Below, one piece after another: positions 27,750 to 37,406 of a stretch of DNA of 64,000 nt. A program made the position numbers and the translations under genes. This DNA is from Streptomyces sp. HSG2. GTDB taxonomy: Bacteria > Actinomycetota > Actinomycetes > Streptomycetales > Streptomycetaceae. Under the pieces are notes generated by a model, which worked only from the letters and a program-made list of their open reading frames with translations, made no database searches and was not told the DNA's origin. Each line of letters opens with the position of its first letter. Position 1 is the stretch's first letter. The stretch is taken from the NCBI RefSeq assembly GCF_016598575.1, contig NZ_CP066801.1, positions 620,001-684,000 on the forward strand, written 5' to 3'.

Positions 27750-28616
27750 GTGAGCGAGCGACGGGCCGCCCCGACGGTGGGCCAGGTGGTGTTGGGTATC
27801 CGGCTGCGGGAACTGCGGGAGGCGGCGGGCTTCGGCCGGGACGGGGCGGCGCGGGTGTTGCGGGTCGCCCCGGCCACGATCCGGCGGATGGAGACGGCCG
27901 AGGTCGCCCTGAAGATCCCGTACGTCCAGGTCCTGTTGTCCGCATACGGAGTGCCGGAGGCCGAGGTGGCCGCCTTCGCGGCGCTCGCCGAGGAGGTGAA
28001 CGGACCCGGCTGGTGGCAGCGCTACCACGACGTGCTGCCGGACTGGTTCAGTCTGTACGTCAGCCTGGAGAGCTCCGCCCGGATGATCCGGTCCTACGAA
28101 CCGCACTTCGTGCCGGGACTGCTGCAGACCGAGGCCTACGCGCGAGCGGTGCTGGAATCGGGCACGATCGGGGCCTCGGGGGACCGCGAGTCGGTCGATC
28201 GGCACGTGGCTTTGCGCATGGAACGGCAACGGCTGCTGCGCGGCGAGAACCCGCCCCACCTGTGGGTGATCATGGACGAGACCGTGTTGCGCAGGCCGGT
28301 CGGGGGCGGTGGCCGGGTGATGCGCGAGCAGCTCGACGCCCTGCTGGAGTCGGCGGCACTGGACCGGGTGACCTTGCAGGTCGCGGAGTTCGCCGCCGGA
28401 CCGCACCCGGGGACGTACGCGCCGTTCACGCTCTTCCGGTTCGGCGAGCCGGAATTGCCCGACATGGTGTTCACCGAGTACCTGACCGGTGCCCTGTATC
28501 TCGATTCGCGTGGGGAGGTCTCCCGGCACCTTCGAGTCCTCGACCACATGACTGCCCTGGCCGCCTCGGGCCGACGGACCGAGAAGATCCTGCGCGGCCA
28601 CCGCGAGGCCCACTGA
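27750..28616 (+). CDS. XRE-family regulator with DUF5753 domain
   Basis: 288 residues. The N-terminal HTH runs LRELREAAGFGRDGAARVL-RVAPATIRRMETAEV (residues 20-55). The DUF5753 part follows from about residue 100 with EPHFVPGLLQTEAYARAVL, DRHVALRMERQRLL, ENPPHLWVIMDETVLRRPVG and the C-terminal PDMVFTEYLTGALYLDSRGEV. This is a large Streptomyces family, often next to a small DUF397 gene; none is visible here. GGGGAGG is 6 nt before the GTG. It divides the PCD/methyltransferase pair from the NarJ-like gene. Confidence 0.93.
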   Translation: MSERRAAPTVGQVVLGIRLRELREAAGFGRDGAARVLRVAPATIRRMETAEVALKIPYVQVLLSAYGVPEAEVAAFAALAEEVNGPGWWQRYHDVLPDWFSLYVSLESSARMIRSYEPHFVPGLLQTEAYARAVLESGTIGASGDRESVDRHVALRMERQRLLRGENPPHLWVIMDETVLRRPVGGGGRVMREQLDALLESAALDRVTLQVAEFAAGPHPGTYAPFTLFRFGEPELPDMVFTEYLTGALYLDSRGEVSRHLRVLDHMTALAASGRRTEKILRGHREAH

Positions 28617-28748
28617 CCCGTACGGGTGCCGCGAACGGGTGCGCGTCGCCGACCGCCCCTAGGTTCGGGTCGAGGGCACGGCCGTGCCACGACAGGGGAC
28701 AGGCCCCGTCGAGGCACCCGGTGCGCACCGTCTCCCCACCGGCGGAGC

Positions 28749-28835
28749 CCGACGGAACCCCTCCCAGGGGTGTTCCGTCGGCGGGCCGGGACCGCGCACC
28801 GGACGCCGTTCCCCGGCGGGCAACCGTTGCCCGCC
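28749..28835. promoter_or_regulatory. two consecutive hairpins upstream of the NarJ-like gene
   Basis: CCGACGGAAC/GTTCCGTCGG (28749-28758/28772-28781, extended inside by CCCT/AGGG) and GGCGGGCAA/TTGCCCGCC (28815-28823/28827-28835) form two strong stems. The second ends about 10 nt before the ribosome binding site of the gene at 28856. They may terminate the regulator gene or act as a leader structure. Confidence 0.55.
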
Positions 28836-28855
28836 ACGGGTGCTAGGGAGGCGCG

Positions 28856-29365
28856 ATGCCCGGTTTCCAGGTGCTGTATCAGGCGGCGGCGCTCTGTCTG
28901 ACCTACCCGGACGACGACTTCCGCGCCCGGTTGCCGCTGCTGCGCGAGGCGGCCCCGCAGCTGCGCGCGTTCACCGACCACGCGGTCGCCGTATCGCCGC
29001 CCGACCTCCAGGCCCATTACACGGAGGTCTTCCTCGACGAGGAGCGGCACAGTCTCCGGCTGAGCCGGTGGTCCAGGGACGACGACGGGGGCGCGGCGCG
29101 GCGGTTCGCGGGCCTCTTCGAGGCCCACGGGTTGCGGCTCACGGGCGAGCAACCCCCCGACTTCCTCCCGGCGGTGCTGGAACTGACCTCGCGCACCGGC
29201 GACGACACGCCCTTGTTGGACCATCGGGACGCGCTGGTGGGGCTGCGAGGGCGACTCCAGGACCGCGGGACCCCCTACGCGTGCGTGCTGGAGGCGGTCT
29301 GTGCCACGCTTCCGCCCGCGCCGCCCTCACCGGGGCGGTCGCCCGGCCCCCGGGCGGGGCGGTGA
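28856..29365 (+). CDS. NarJ/NarW-like molybdoenzyme assembly chaperone, orphan
   Basis: 169 residues, shorter than the usual 200-240 of NarJ. QAAALCLTYPDDDFRARLPLL opens the helical TorD/NarJ fold. QAHYTEVFLDEERHSLRLS corresponds to the conserved core of NarJ, though the family's Tyr-Leu-Thr is altered, and GLFEAHGLRLTGEQPPDFLPAVLE follows. NarJ helps insert the molybdenum cofactor into the nitrate reductase alpha subunit. No narG, narH or narI is present in the window, and the C-terminus looks shortened. So it may be a relic or serve a distant operon. AGGGAGG precedes the ATG. Confidence 0.75.
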   Translation: MPGFQVLYQAAALCLTYPDDDFRARLPLLREAAPQLRAFTDHAVAVSPPDLQAHYTEVFLDEERHSLRLSRWSRDDDGGAARRFAGLFEAHGLRLTGEQPPDFLPAVLELTSRTGDDTPLLDHRDALVGLRGRLQDRGTPYACVLEAVCATLPPAPPSPGRSPGPRAGR

Positions 29366-29462
29366 ACCGGCCGCGCGAGGACGCGGGGGCGGAGGCGACA
29401 CCACGCGGGGGACGGGAAGCGGCGACGGCCCGTCCGTTCGGTCGATCCGGGCGGGCGGCGGG

Positions 29463-31334
29463 TCACCGGGCCGGGCCGGGCCCGTCCTCGCCGTCGGGCG
29501 CCGGTTCGTCGTCGACGATCTCCGCGTCCACCACCGTCTCCTCCTCCGGCGCCGCCTGGGTCGCGGAGTCGTCGGGCTTCCGGCTGCCGGCCGCGTACAT
29601 CGCCTGCCCCATCCGCTGGCTCACCGCCGCCAGCCGCTCCACCCCCTCGCGCAGGGCGGCGGTGTCGGCCTCCCGGTCGAGCAGCGTCCGCGCCTCGGCG
29701 ACGGCCGTCTCCACGTCGGACCGGACGTCGGCCGGGATGGTGTCGGTGTTCTCCCTCAGGAAGTCCTCGGTCTGGTAGACGAGTTGCTCGGCCTGGTTGC
29801 GGGTCTCCGCGGCCTCCCTCCGGGCCCGGTCCTCCTCGGCGTACCGCTCTGCGTCCCGGACCATGCGGTCGATGTCCTCCTTGGCCAACGCCGACCCGCC
29901 GGTCACCGTCATCTTCTGTTCCCGTCCGGTGGCCAGGTCCTTGGCCGAGACGTGCATGATCCCGTCGGCGTCGATGTCGAAGGCCACCTCGATCTGTGGC
30001 AGGCCTCTCGGAGCGGGAGGCAGACCGGTGAGGTCGAAGACGCCCAGCTTCTTGTTGTAGCCGGCGATCTCGCGCTCTCCCTGGTAGACCTGGATACCGA
30101 CGGAGGGCTGGTTGTCCTCCGCGGTGGTGAAGGTCTCCGACCGTCTGGTGGGGATCGTGGTGTTGCGCTCGATCAGCTTGGTCATGATGCCGCCCTTGGT
30201 CTCGATGCCGAGGGACAGCGGGGTGACGTCCAACAACAGCACGTCCTTGACGTCGCCGCGCAGGACGCCCGCCTGGAGTGCCGCGCCGACGGCCACGACC
30301 TCGTCGGGGTTGACCCCCTTGTGCGGGTCCTTGCCCGTGAGGTCCCGGACGAGTTCGGTCACGGCCGGCATACGGGTGGAACCGCCCACCAGGATGACGT
30401 GGTCGACGGCGGACAATTCGATGCCCGCGTCCGCCACGGCCTGGTGGAAGGGGGTCCGGCAGCGTTCGAGGAGGTCGGCGGTGAGTTCGCGCAGCCGCGT
30501 GCGGGTCAGCCGCTCCTCCAGATGCAGCGGACCCTCGGCCGAGGCCGTGATGTAGGGGAGGTTGACACCGGTCTCGGTGGACGAGGAGAGTTCGATCTTG
30601 GCTTTCTCCGCGGCTTCCCTCAACCGTTGCACCGCCATCTTGTCCCGGCCCAGATCGATGCCGTGGCCGTCCTGGAAGCGCTTGACGAGATACTCGACGA
30701 CGCGTTGGTCCCAGTCGTCGCCCCCCAGACGAGTGTCGCCGTTGGTGGCCTTGACCTCGATGACGCCGTCACCCATCTCCAGGAGCGACACGTCGAAGGT
30801 TCCACCCCCAAGGTCGAAGACGAGCACGGTGTGCTCGTGTCCCTGGTCCAGCCCGTAGGCCAAGGCCGCCGCCGTGGGCTCGTTGATGATCCTCAGCACG
30901 TTCAGGCCGGCGATCTCACCGGCCTCCTTGGTCGCCTGCCGCTGGGTGTCGTCGAAGTAGGCGGGCACGGTGATCACCGCGTCGGTGACGTCCTCGCCGA
31001 GATAGGCCTCCGCGTCGCGCTTCAGCTTCTGCAGGACGCGCGCCGAGAGTTCCTGGGCGCGATACCTGGAACCGTCCACCGTCCCGTCCTCGGGGAAGCG
31101 CCACGTCGGGTCGCCCATGTGTCGCTTCATCGACCGGGCCGTCCTGTCGACGTTCGTCACGGCCTGCCGCTTGGCGACCTCGCCGACCAGCACGTCGCCG
31201 TTCTTCGCGAACGCCACCACCGAGGGAGTGGTGCGCGCCCCCTCCGCGTTGGCGACGACGGTGGGCTCGCCCCCCTCCAGCACCGCCACCACGGAGTTGG
31301 TCGTCCCCAGATCGATTCCGACCGCGCGTCCCAT
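29463..31334 (-). CDS. dnaK: Hsp70 chaperone DnaK (stand-alone paralogue)
   Basis: 623 residues, full length. The ATPase domain has [50 protein letters not shown] and [13 protein letters not shown]. The linker is [19 protein letters not shown]. The peptide-binding domain and a helical lid follow, ending in a Glu/Asp-rich tail ([17 protein letters not shown]). It folds and protects proteins in an ATP-driven cycle. GGGGA is about 6 nt before the ATG. Unlike the main Streptomyces dnaK operon there is no grpE, dnaJ or hspR beside it, and I see no HAIR inverted repeat upstream. Hence it is probably a second copy under different control. Confidence 0.93.
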   Translation of the reverse strand: MGRAVGIDLGTTNSVVAVLEGGEPTVVANAEGARTTPSVVAFAKNGDVLVGEVAKRQAVTNVDRTARSMKRHMGDPTWRFPEDGTVDGSRYRAQELSARVLQKLKRDAEAYLGEDVTDAVITVPAYFDDTQRQATKEAGEIAGLNVLRIINEPTAAALAYGLDQGHEHTVLVFDLGGGTFDVSLLEMGDGVIEVKATNGDTRLGGDDWDQRVVEYLVKRFQDGHGIDLGRDKMAVQRLREAAEKAKIELSSSTETGVNLPYITASAEGPLHLEERLTRTRLRELTADLLERCRTPFHQAVADAGIELSAVDHVILVGGSTRMPAVTELVRDLTGKDPHKGVNPDEVVAVGAALQAGVLRGDVKDVLLLDVTPLSLGIETKGGIMTKLIERNTTIPTRRSETFTTAEDNQPSVGIQVYQGEREIAGYNKKLGVFDLTGLPPAPRGLPQIEVAFDIDADGIMHVSAKDLATGREQKMTVTGGSALAKEDIDRMVRDAERYAEEDRARREAAETRNQAEQLVYQTEDFLRENTDTIPADVRSDVETAVAEARTLLDREADTAALREGVERLAAVSQRMGQAMYAAGSRKPDDSATQAAPEEETVVDAEIVDDEPAPDGEDGPGPAR

Positions 31335-31507
31335 CGCCGTCCCCTTCCACCGGGGGTCCGGGTACCTGCCCCGACCTCGGCGAAACCGAGCCACGCCGGG
31401 CACGTCGCCGCCCCTGGGGCGGACGTGCCGCCCGCGCCGAGGGACGGCACGGGCGGCACGGTGCCCGCCGGCGCGTCGCGGGACGGACGCCGACGGGAAC
31501 GCACGGA

Positions 31508-31933
31508 TCAGACGAGCTTGGCCGTCAAGGTGATGGTCGTCCCGGTCAGGGCCTGGCTGACCGGGCAGCCCCGCTTCGCCTCCTCGGCGGCGGCGGTGAA
31601 GCCCTCCGCGTCGAGTCCGGGGACGGTGCCCTCCACGGTGAGGTGGATGCCGGTGATGCCCTCGCCGGGCTGGAAGGTCACGTCGGCGGACGTGACCAGT
31701 CGGTTCGGCGGGGTACCGGCGCCCGCCAGCCCGTGCGAGAGCGCCATGGAGAAGCAGCTGGAGTGCGCCGCCGCGATCAACTCCTCGGGGCTCGTCCGCC
31801 CGTCGGGGCGCTCGGCGCGCGACGGCCACGACACCTGGTAGTCGCCGATCCCCGAGGAGTCGAAGGTGACCCCCCCCTTCCCCTGGAGCAGGTCGCCTTC
31901 CCAGACGGTGTGTGCGGTGCGCGTTGTCGCCAC
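31508..31933 (-). CDS. OsmC/Ohr-family peroxidase
   Basis: 141 residues. The family reduces organic hydroperoxides with two reactive cysteines: Cys60 in [13 protein letters not shown] (peroxidatic) and Cys123 in [10 protein letters not shown] (resolving). Both are present, and [20 protein letters not shown] is typical of OsmC proper. The GTG start at 31933 follows GAAGGGA. It is 174 nt upstream of dnaK on the same strand, which fits a general stress setting. Confidence 0.92.
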   Translation of the reverse strand: MATTRTAHTVWEGDLLQGKGGVTFDSSGIGDYQVSWPSRAERPDGRTSPEELIAAAHSSCFSMALSHGLAGAGTPPNRLVTSADVTFQPGEGITGIHLTVEGTVPGLDAEGFTAAAEEAKRGCPVSQALTGTTITLTAKLV

Positions 31934-32145
31934 GGTCGTTCCCTTCGCATGGATCCTGCGACCCCCTCTCGGGGCCTCGACACCCATCCGACCACACTCC
32001 GGCCGGGCCCACTCGCAGGACCCGGCTCGCCCCGACCCCCGGCGCGGACTCGCGGGCGGGGCGACGGTCGCCCCCGCGCACGGCGACCGGTGCGCGCCCC
32101 GATCGCGCTCCCCCCAGCGGGCGGGAGGCGAGCCGGCCGGCGGCC

Positions 32146-34314
32146 TCAGGACCGGCCCTCCCCCAACACGCCGTCCGGTTCGGCGGCGGGCGCCCCCGCC
32201 GGCCGACGCGCCGCGCGGGAGCGCGGCAGCCGGGCCCCGGGCTCGGCCGTCTCCCCCAGCCAGCGGGCCAACACCTCGTGCACGCGCTCGGCGCCGACCG
32301 GCTCGGCGCCCTCGGGCTCCGGCGGGCCGAGGACGAGCGGGGACAACAGGAAGGGCTCCGACTGCGCGCCTCCGAGGCCCCCGTGCGAGCCGATCTGCTC
32401 CTCGAAGGCGAGGACCTCGCCGTCGGCCGGATCGTGAAATGAATTGATCATGATGTCGGCGGTGTGGGGGAAGGTGTGGGTCCGCCGTACCGCTGCTGCG
32501 GCGGCGGGACCGAAGGGAGCGAGCGGACCCGGTTCCCGGTCCAGCCGCGCCAGCGGTGTCTCCACACCCCGTGCCCCCAGGACGACGCCGCCGTGCTCCT
32601 CGCTGCGGACCAGCAGAAAACCTATGCCGGGGTGGTTGGCGAGAGTGGGGAGCAGCGCGGGGTGACGCGCGTCGATCTCCTCGCGGCTCATCCGGTGCGG
32701 CACGTCCGGGAAGGAGACGAGTCCCAGGTTTCCCGAGGCGAGCACGATCGGCTCCCGGCGGCGCCGCTCCGGCCTCGACCGCTCCTCGCGCTCCTCCACC
32801 GGTATCCGCAGGGCCGCCCGCACCGCGCTGCGCGCCTCCGCGCCTGAGCGGGTCCGACGCGCCCGCCTCGGCACCGGCAGACCGCAACCGGCCCGCACCA
32901 GGTCGGCGAGGGTGAGACCGTAGCGGGCGCGGAAGGTCTCGCCCGGGCTCTGTCCATGGTCGGAGAGGACCACGATCCGGTAGGGGCGCGGCGCGTGCTC
33001 GGCCACCTTCTCGATCAGCCCGACCGCCCGGTCCAGCCGCCGCAGCACCTTCTCCGCGTCGTGGCTCGTAGGGCCGGAGTGGTGGGCGACCTCGTCGTAG
33101 GCCACCAGGTCGGCGTAGACGGAGGAGCGGCCGGCGAGCAGGTCGCCCATCACGGCGGCGACCACCACGTCCCGTTCGACGACGGTCGCGAACGCCCGCA
33201 CGAGAGGGTAGAGCCCGCCGCGGGACACGCGGGGTCGGTCGCCTCGGCAGCGAGCCCTGGCGGACTGACCGACCTCGCGGCCCACCTCGGCGACGAAGGA
33301 GAGCGCGGTGCGCACGGCGTTCGCCGGGTCGGAGAAGTAGGCGAAGTAGCCGGCACGCGATCTGTTCTCCCGGCCGCGGCGACGCGTGGCGATGGACAGC
33401 ACGAGGGCCTGTTCGCCGGCGCCGCCGCTGAACAGGTTGCCCCGGCTGGCCCCGTCCCGACGGAGCAACCCGCCGTGCCCCGCACGCGCCTCGGCGCGGT
33501 GTTGCAGGAGCGCGGCCGTGCTCGGCCGGTTGCAGACCATCACCTCCCGCCGGTCCTTCTCGTACCAGCGGAAGGCGGGCACGTCGTGGTTGTCGCCGTG
33601 CAGGATGCCGAGCTGGCTCGCTCCCGTCTGGCTGGACCAGTCGGTCCGCCAACGGGTGAGTCGATGGGTGGCCGGCGAGCCGTCCTCGCCGAGCCAGCGG
33701 GCCAGCGTGGGAACCAGCCCCTTGGCCACGGCGTCGCGCAGCACGTCGTGGCCGACGCCGTCGAGTTGCAGGAAGACCGTCCCGGGCGTGGAGGGACAGG
33801 GCGGGGCCCGCCGGCGGCGCCGGTGCGCGAGACGGTGGAGACGACGTCGGTAGGCGTCGTCGTCGCGCACGGCCAGGGCGGCACCGGTCGCGGAGGCGAC
33901 GGCGGACATCACGGCGGCCACCACCACCGCCGTCTCCCAGGCGGCGGCGCCTCGCTCGGCCGGGTTGAGACGCAGGGCCAACAGCAGGAGGGCTCCGTTG
34001 AGGAAGAACACCAACAGCCCGAGGACCAAGGCCGGCACGAGGAGGAGCAGACGCACCAGCGCCGGCCACACCAGCGCGGACAGCAACCCGAAGGCCCCCG
34101 CGCCGGCGGCCGCCGCGACGGCGGTGTCCGTGGCGCTGTCGCCGTCCTCCGACTGGATCCGGAAGTCGGGCAGCAACCCCGCCAGGACCAGCATGGTGAC
34201 CGTGGAGGCCGCCCACACGGTCACACTCCGACCCAATTGACTGGCGACCCGCCGCCAGCGCCCTCCGCCCACGCTGCGCCACCTCACGTCCCGCGCGACC
34301 CACGCGGTGCGCAC
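32146..34314 (-). CDS. membrane-anchored alkaline-phosphatase-superfamily phosphodiesterase fused to a holin-like domain
   Basis: 722 residues. The first 150 residues contain four hydrophobic helices resembling the phage-holin family 4 ([36 protein letters not shown]). The rest is a type I phosphodiesterase/alkaline phosphatase fold: metal Asp in [10 protein letters not shown], nucleophile region [22 protein letters not shown] and [27 protein letters not shown] and [12 protein letters not shown] supply late metal ligands. It probably cleaves a phosphoester at the outer or inner membrane face. The start is the GTG at 34314, which has GGGAGG 7 nt upstream; an ATG at 34350 is possible. Confidence 0.85.
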   Translation of the reverse strand: MRTAWVARDVRWRSVGGGRWRRVASQLGRSVTVWAASTVTMLVLAGLLPDFRIQSEDGDSATDTAVAAAAGAGAFGLLSALVWPALVRLLLLVPALVLGLLVFFLNGALLLLALRLNPAERGAAAWETAVVVAAVMSAVASATGAALAVRDDDAYRRRLHRLAHRRRRRAPPCPSTPGTVFLQLDGVGHDVLRDAVAKGLVPTLARWLGEDGSPATHRLTRWRTDWSSQTGASQLGILHGDNHDVPAFRWYEKDRREVMVCNRPSTAALLQHRAEARAGHGGLLRRDGASRGNLFSGGAGEQALVLSIATRRRGRENRSRAGYFAYFSDPANAVRTALSFVAEVGREVGQSARARCRGDRPRVSRGGLYPLVRAFATVVERDVVVAAVMGDLLAGRSSVYADLVAYDEVAHHSGPTSHDAEKVLRRLDRAVGLIEKVAEHAPRPYRIVVLSDHGQSPGETFRARYGLTLADLVRAGCGLPVPRRARRTRSGAEARSAVRAALRIPVEEREERSRPERRRREPIVLASGNLGLVSFPDVPHRMSREEIDARHPALLPTLANHPGIGFLLVRSEEHGGVVLGARGVETPLARLDREPGPLAPFGPAAAAAVRRTHTFPHTADIMINSFHDPADGEVLAFEEQIGSHGGLGGAQSEPFLLSPLVLGPPEPEGAEPVGAERVHEVLARWLGETAEPGARLPRSRAARRPAGAPAAEPDGVLGEGRS

Positions 34315-34395
34315 GGGCCCGCCTCCCAGCCTGTCACACCGGTCGGCCACGCCCCCGGCGGTCCGCGGCCGCCCCTTCGCCGTCGGGCGCGCTGG

Positions 34396-34815
34396 TCACC
34401 TCCCGTCGTACCCGGCCGTGGGCATCGACAGACGCCGATGCACACACGCCTTCATCTCCGCGTCGTACGACGGCTCGGCGCGCCCGACCGTCTCGACCCG
34501 AACCCCCCGCCGGGCGCACTCGGCGGTGAAGTCCGCCACGGAGGACAACGCCCCCTCCAGCACCCGGCGACTCGGCGCGACGAACACGTCACGCCCCGGG
34601 CTGACCCCCTCCCAGAGCGCCTCGTGGTCCGCCCGGACGCCGCTCACCAGCAACTCCCTGGCGACGACGTATCCGCGCTCGACGGCCCAGCGAGCGCACA
34701 TGGCGTGCTGGCTGCGCGAGTCCACCAAGAAGGGGTCGGTGTCCAACTCCTCCAACGGCGTCAGGCTCGCGAGCGCCGTCACCCGCACGGGGGCGGCTGC
34801 CGGTCCTGGTCCCAT
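34396..34815 (-). CDS. small protein with faint resemblance to a serine-recombinase N-domain
   Basis: 139 residues. I do not recognise it firmly. The order SRSQHAMCARWAVERGYVV, ELLVSGVRADHEALWEGV, DVFVAPSRRVLEGAL echoes the resolvase layout (quaternary read of tool, age and risk in family terms: short strand, helix, VSG loop, then a D-V-x-V strand). However, the catalytic Ser near the start and the usual R-x-S-x-D motif are not evident. It could be a decayed or repurposed resolvase domain or something unrelated. GAGGGAAG is 4 nt before the ATG. The divergent MBL-fold gene starts 84 nt away, with TAGGGT-like and TACGCT boxes on the two strands between them. Confidence 0.55.
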   Translation of the reverse strand: MGPGPAAAPVRVTALASLTPLEELDTDPFLVDSRSQHAMCARWAVERGYVVARELLVSGVRADHEALWEGVSPGRDVFVAPSRRVLEGALSSVADFTAECARRGVRVETVGRAEPSYDAEMKACVHRRLSMPTAGYDGR

Positions 34816-34898
34816 ACGTCTTCCCTCACCTCCGGTTTTCGCCGCCGACCCTACCGCCGGGCGTACGCTTCCGGGAGTCGCACGGAGGAGGCGCGAAG

Positions 34899-35672
34899 GT
34901 GCCTGTGGAGGTCACCTGGTGGGGTCACGCCACCTGCACGGTCGAGGATTCGGACACCCGCGTCCTGACCGACCCGCTGTTCGCGAGCCGGCTGGCGCAT
35001 CTCAGACGCAGGCGCGGGGGCGTTCCCCCCGCGCGCGCCCGGCGCGCGGATGTGGCACTCGTGTCCCACCTGCACGCCGATCATCTCCACGTCCCCTCCT
35101 TGGCCCTACTGGCTCCGGGGACCCGGCTCCTGGTGCCCCGGGGCGCTTCCCGTGCGGTCCGCGGGCTCGAACGCCTCTCCCACCTGCGGCCGACCGAGGT
35201 CGCGCCCGGTGACGAGATCAGGGTGGGCGACCTGTGCGTACGGGTGGTGCCGGCCCGACACGACGGCCGGCGCCTCCCGGTCGGACCCCACCACTCCCCC
35301 GCGCTGGGATACGTGATCGAGGGCGAGGCCCGCACGTACTTCGCCGGGGACACCGGCTTCTTCGAGGCGATGGCGAGGGAAGTGGGACCCGTCGACGTGG
35401 CACTCCTGCCCGTCGGCGGCTGGGGTCCCTACCTCGGGGAGGGGCACCTCGACGCCCGGCGGGCGGCGCGGGTGTCGGCCCTGCTCGATCCCGTCTGCGC
35501 CGTGCCGGTGCACTACGGCACGTACTGGCCCATCGGGATGGACGCCGTGCGCCCTCACGAGTTCCACGCGCCGGGCGATGAGTTCGTGCGCCTGGCCGCG
35601 CTCCACGCGCCGGCTGTGCGGGTCCACCGACTCGGCCACGGGGAACGCGTTCGACCTCGGGTCGGGCGGTGA
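34899..35672 (+). CDS. metallo-beta-lactamase-fold hydrolase (UlaG-like)
   Basis: 257 residues. The metal-binding HxHxDH motif appears as SHLHADHLH near residue 54. WWGHATCTVEDSDTRVLTDPL at the start, YFAGDTGFFEAM and PVHYGTYWPIG complete the set. Family members hydrolyse lactones and phosphodiesters in the cytoplasm; the substrate is unknown. GGAGGAGG lies 7 nt before the GTG. Its stop overlaps the GTG of the DedA-like gene, so the two are coupled. Confidence 0.92.
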   Translation: MPVEVTWWGHATCTVEDSDTRVLTDPLFASRLAHLRRRRGGVPPARARRADVALVSHLHADHLHVPSLALLAPGTRLLVPRGASRAVRGLERLSHLRPTEVAPGDEIRVGDLCVRVVPARHDGRRLPVGPHHSPALGYVIEGEARTYFAGDTGFFEAMAREVGPVDVALLPVGGWGPYLGEGHLDARRAARVSALLDPVCAVPVHYGTYWPIGMDAVRPHEFHAPGDEFVRLAALHAPAVRVHRLGHGERVRPRVGR

Positions 35673-36292
35673 TCCTCCTGGAGGTCGCCCCGGCGGCGAT
35701 CCCGACGGAGACCACCCAGCAGGCGCTCGGGTATCCGTCCCTGTTCCTGCTGGTCCTGATCGGTTCCCTGGTGCCGGTGGTGCCGACAGGGGTCCTGGTC
35801 AGTTCGGCGGCCGTGGTCGCCTTCCACCACTCGGCGTTCTCGCTGGGGCTGCTGTTCGCGACGGCCTCGGCGGCCGCCTTCCTGGGAGACCTCACGCTGT
35901 ACTGGCTGGGACGGCGCGGGACACGGTCGCGAAACGGCTCCCGTTGGCTGGAGGCGCTGCGGGCGCGGGCCCCGGAGGACCGACTCGAACGCGCCCGGGT
36001 GAAACTGGCGGAGCACGGAGTGGCGGTACTGGTCGTGTCACGGCTGGTGCCGGCGGGCCGAATACCGGTGATGTCGGCCTGCCTCCTCGCCGACTGGTCG
36101 GTCCGCCGATTCGTCCGGGGCGACCTGCCGGCCTGCCTGGCCTGGACCCTGACCTACCAGGTGATCGGCGTCCTCGGCGGGTCCCTGTTCCGGGAGCCGT
36201 GGGCGGGAGTGGCGGCGGCGGCGGCGCTGACCGTCGCGATCGGCGCGGCCCCCGCCGTCCGGCGACGCCTGCCCCGACGGGCCCGGGCCTGA
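35669..36292 (+). CDS. DedA-family (SNARE-associated/VTT) membrane protein
   Basis: 207 residues with about four or five hydrophobic segments. Re-entrant-loop features of DedA are present: SLVPVVPTGVLVSSAAVVA near the start, and VVSRLVPAGRIPVMSACLLADWSVRRFVRGDL with the conserved R-x3-P-G/A-R. DedA proteins translocate undecaprenyl phosphate or other lipids across the membrane. The GTG start overlaps the stop of the MBL-fold gene (GTGA). No signal for a particular lipid is visible. Confidence 0.85.
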   Translation: MILLEVAPAAIPTETTQQALGYPSLFLLVLIGSLVPVVPTGVLVSSAAVVAFHHSAFSLGLLFATASAAAFLGDLTLYWLGRRGTRSRNGSRWLEALRARAPEDRLERARVKLAEHGVAVLVVSRLVPAGRIPVMSACLLADWSVRRFVRGDLPACLAWTLTYQVIGVLGGSLFREPWAGVAAAAALTVAIGAAPAVRRRLPRRARA

Positions 36293-36350
36293 GGTCGACC
36301 CTCGCTTCGGCGCGGTCGCCGGCCCCGACAACCCTCCCGGGACGGAACGC

Positions 36351-37406
36351 CTAGTCCAGGACGCGGCTCGCGCCGACCGGCAGGTCCCACAGGTCCTCGC
36401 GGGGCAGCCCCGCGCCCTCCCAGGCGGCGCGCACCCGGGTGAGGGGTTCGAGGACGGGCTCGCAGGACAACAGGAACGTCCCCCAGTGCATGGGAGCCAT
36501 CCGACGCGCCCCGAGGTCCCGGGTGGCGAGCACGGCCTCCTCGGGGTCGCAGTGCACGTCGCGCAGCCACCAGCGCGGCGCGTAGGCGCCGATGGGGAGC
36601 AGGGCAAGGTCGATGCCGGGGTGGCGACGTCCGATCCGACGAAACCAGTGGCCGTACCCGGTGTCCCCGGCGAAGTACACACGGCGGCCGTCGGGGGCGG
36701 TGACCACCCAACCTCCCCACAGGCTGCGGCAGGTGTCGGTGAGCGTGCGCTTGGACCAGTGGTGCGCCGGAACGAAGTCGAAGCGGACCCCGCGCAGCTC
36801 GACCGCCTCCCACCAGTCGAGATCCGTCACGCGGGTGAACCCCCGCCGGTCGAACCAACGCCCCAGACCCGCCGGTACGAACAACGGGGTGTCCCGCGGA
36901 AGCCGGCGCAGGGTGGGGGCGTCCAGGTGGTCGTAGTGGTTGTGGCTGACGACGACTGCGTCGACCGGCGGCAACGCGCTCCAGGCCACTCCGATCGGGG
37001 TGATCCTGGCCGGCGTGCCCAGGACGCGGCGCGACCAGACGGGATCGGTCAGGACGGTGAGCCCACCGATCCGCAGGACCCAACTGGCGTGCCCGGCCCA
37101 GGTGACGGCGATGCCACGGGCGTCGACCCGGGGAAGTGGCCCCGGCGCGAAGGGCAGCCGGCCCACGTCGACCAGTCCTTCCGGCCCCGGCCGCACGGCC
37201 CCCTCCCGGGCGAACCGGGCGACCGCGCGCAGGCCGGGCAGCGGGGCGGTCAGTCGATCGTGGAACGCTCTCGGCCACATCCGGCGCACACCCGGCGCGA
37301 GCGGGTCGGGAAGCTCGGGCGCCGGGAGATCGGGGGGCGGGGGCGACGTAGGCGCGTCCGCGTCCGGAGACCCCGTGGCCGGGGTCGGATCGGGCTGCCG
37401 CGTCAT
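36351..37406 (-). CDS. metallo-beta-lactamase-fold protein, NAPE-PLD/RomA-like
   Basis: 351 residues. After a Pro/Asp-rich leader, ITWAGHASWVLRIGGLTVLTDPV-type sequence is followed by SHNHYDHLDAPTL (metal motif), VYFAGDTGYGHWF and MAPMHWGTFLLS. This is the order seen in NAPE-hydrolysing phospholipase D-like proteins, which cleave phospholipid or related phosphodiesters. AGGAG precedes the ATG at 37406. That ATG overlaps the stop of the aminotransferase-like gene by 4 nt (ATGA), so both are translated together. Confidence 0.92.
   Translation of the reverse strand: MTRQPDPTPATGSPDADAPTSPPPPDLPAPELPDPLAPGVRRMWPRAFHDRLTAPLPGLRAVARFAREGAVRPGPEGLVDVGRLPFAPGPLPRVDARGIAVTWAGHASWVLRIGGLTVLTDPVWSRRVLGTPARITPIGVAWSALPPVDAVVVSHNHYDHLDAPTLRRLPRDTPLFVPAGLGRWFDRRGFTRVTDLDWWEAVELRGVRFDFVPAHHWSKRTLTDTCRSLWGGWVVTAPDGRRVYFAGDTGYGHWFRRIGRRHPGIDLALLPIGAYAPRWWLRDVHCDPEEAVLATRDLGARRMAPMHWGTFLLSCEPVLEPLTRVRAAWEGAGLPREDLWDLPVGASRVLD

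Noticed and set aside
29463..32081. 872-codon frame that includes dnaK
   Set aside because: Only the part from 31334 is DnaK; the upstream part lies over the OsmC gene and has no protein character.
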